Shown: positions 17,093 through 17,892 of the stretch, one piece after another
How the letters are laid out: the number at the start of each line of letters is the position of its first letter
How positions within the stretch are numbered: the first letter of the stretch is position 1
Source: an uncultured Coriobacteriaceae bacterium
GTDB taxonomy: Bacteria > Actinomycetota > Coriobacteriia > Coriobacteriales > QAMH01
Assembly: GCA_900544245.1 (NCBI GenBank)
Contig: UQUH01000035.1
Span: forward strand, 1-17,892
DNA length: 17,892 nt
Direction of reading: 5' to 3'
The notes under the pieces: generated by a model
The model's database searches: none
What the model saw: only the letters and a program-made list of their open reading frames with translations
Told to the model about the DNA's origin: nothing
Made by a program: the position numbers and the translations under genes

Positions 17093-17892
17093 TTACGCAA
17101 GCGGAATGTCGCCCAGTCCCTTGTCTTCCTCGAGCGTGCTCACCTCGAGAGCAGCCCTCTTGCCGCCCTTCTCGATCTCGACACGCCACTCGGCATCCGG
17201 CAGGTCCTTGAGCCAGAAGTCACCCCAGCTGTCGGTCGTCGCGGTGACCGTTCCCTCGGCGCAAGTCGCGGTGACGGTCGCGCCCTCGACGATCTCCTCG
17301 GTCTCCGGATCGTACGCCGTGCCGGCGATGAACTTCTTGGGCAGGCTACGGTAGTAGACATGCGGATCGGTCTTGTACTCGGGATGGAGCACCTCGCAAC
17401 CCGTCAGGTCGAAGTCCTCGGCCTCGCCAAACTGGATGACGTCGAGATGGCAATTGTCCATGCAGCGCGGCGTGTGGATGGGCTGCTCGGGATCGTCGAT
17501 GAGATGCGCACAACCCGTGCACTTCTGCGGAATCTCCTTCTCCTCGTTCCAGTAGATGACATGGTACGGGCAGGCGTCGACGATCTGCTTCTGGCCCTTG
17601 GCCTTGACCGGGTCGATGATGACCAGGCCGTCATCGCGACGGTAGACTGCGTCGTCTTTGGCTGCCCTCATGCAGGGAGCGTCCCCGCAATGGTTGCACA
17701 GACGCGGCGTGTAGCTCACCTTGACGTGCGGCTTGTGCCCGCGTTCCTTCTGCTCGACCTTCATCCAGAACTGGCCGATTTCGGGTTGCTCCTCGGCATA
17801 GGGCATCCAGCAGTTACCGCAATGCTCGTCCTTGCAGCCGATCTGGCAGTTATGGCAGGGGGGGCGACGCGGGCGGCGGGGGATCGCCCCGC
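17093..17892 (-). CDS. Molybdoenzyme [4Fe-4S] electron-transfer subunit with C-terminal beta domain (pyrogallol transhydroxylase BthL-like), N-terminus cut
   Basis: About 265 residues are visible; the true start lies beyond the window. Cysteine motifs for several [4Fe-4S] clusters are seen: CHNCQIGCKDEHCGNC at the N-end, LCNHCGDAPC about 37 residues later, ACPYHVIYW, KCTGCAHLIDD and RCMDNC. The last ~75 residues (FIAGTAYDPETEEIVEGATV ... TATTDSWGDFWLKDLPDAEW ... GDIPLA) form a transthyretin/carboxypeptidase-regulatory-like barrel. Ferredoxin part plus this barrel is the layout of the small subunit of pyrogallol-phloroglucinol transhydroxylase, and the run DDGLVIIDPVKAKGQK and YWNEEKEI closely recalls it. 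It would serve a DMSO-reductase-family Mo/W catalytic subunit, presumably encoded upstream outside the window. Catechol dehydroxylases and other reductases of Eggerthellaceae use related subunits. The last ~35 bases look abnormal (see findings). Confidence 0.85.
   Translation of the reverse strand, partial: GAIPRRPRRPPCHNCQIGCKDEHCGNCWMPYAEEQPEIGQFWMKVEQKERGHKPHVKVSYTPRLCNHCGDAPCMRAAKDDAVYRRDDGLVIIDPVKAKGQKQIVDACPYHVIYWNEEKEIPQKCTGCAHLIDDPEQPIHTPRCMDNCHLDVIQFGEAEDFDLTGCEVLHPEYKTDPHVYYRSLPKKFIAGTAYDPETEEIVEGATVTATCAEGTVTATTDSWGDFWLKDLPDAEWRVEIEKGGKRAALEVSTLEEDKGLGDIPLA

Overview
The window looks like two unrelated actinobacterial sequences joined near 3019-3042. The left 3 kb carries Bifidobacterium-type genes, close to B. 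longum as far as I can judge from memory of the proteins: the 5' end of an AEC-family transporter (- strand), dapE (+), and the disordered N-terminal part of a large RNase E/G (+). The right 15 kb looks like an anaerobic gut Coriobacteriia, probably Eggerthellaceae. It has high GC, many - strand operons, the folate (methyl) branch of the Wood-Ljungdahl pathway, and a molybdoenzyme Fe-S subunit typical of that group. The RNase E frame runs into the start of a reversed fchA gene at a GC-rich microhomology, so the simplest reading is a chimeric metagenome contig. An assembly check is needed before any biology is built across that point.

Layout. 1-3042: AEC transporter (partial), dapE, rne/rng (5' part only). 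3021-6589 (- strand): fchA (5' end only), fhs, and a one-carbon reductase that fuses MetF to a MetV-like cysteine-rich domain. 6590-6863: a divergent promoter region containing a 43-bp perfect inverted repeat with a 4-nt loop. 6864-10094 (+): carB, full length. 10095-10883: almost gene-free, with a terminator-like hairpin, a palindromic repeat, the remnant of a winged-helix protein and several more hairpins. 10884-14742 (-): an operon-like run SDR, MFS transporter, second SDR, VOC protein. It is preceded by a dyad-rich leader and a TetR-family regulator (15020-15595). 15668-17008 (-): SlyD-like FKBP, a small unknown protein and a second VOC protein, tightly spaced. 17093-17892 (-): a molybdoenzyme [4Fe-4S] subunit with a C-terminal beta-barrel-like domain, resembling the small subunit of pyrogallol-phloroglucinol transhydroxylase. 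It is cut by the window end.

How the genes may work together. fhs, fchA and metFV together interconvert formate, methenyl-, methylene- and methyl-tetrahydrofolate. In Coriobacteriia these fit acetogenesis-like methyl use or disposal of methyl groups from O-demethylation. The right end suggests oxidation-reduction of hydroxylated cyclic compounds: a transhydroxylase-type Fe-S subunit, two SDR dehydrogenases, a 14-helix exporter or importer, two VOC proteins and a TetR regulator. Polyphenol (pyrogallol or phloroglucinol-like) or steroid substrates are both possible. The sequence alone does not decide, and no catalytic molybdenum subunit is in the window. I saw no tRNA, rRNA, CRISPR array, complete insertion sequence or phage gene.
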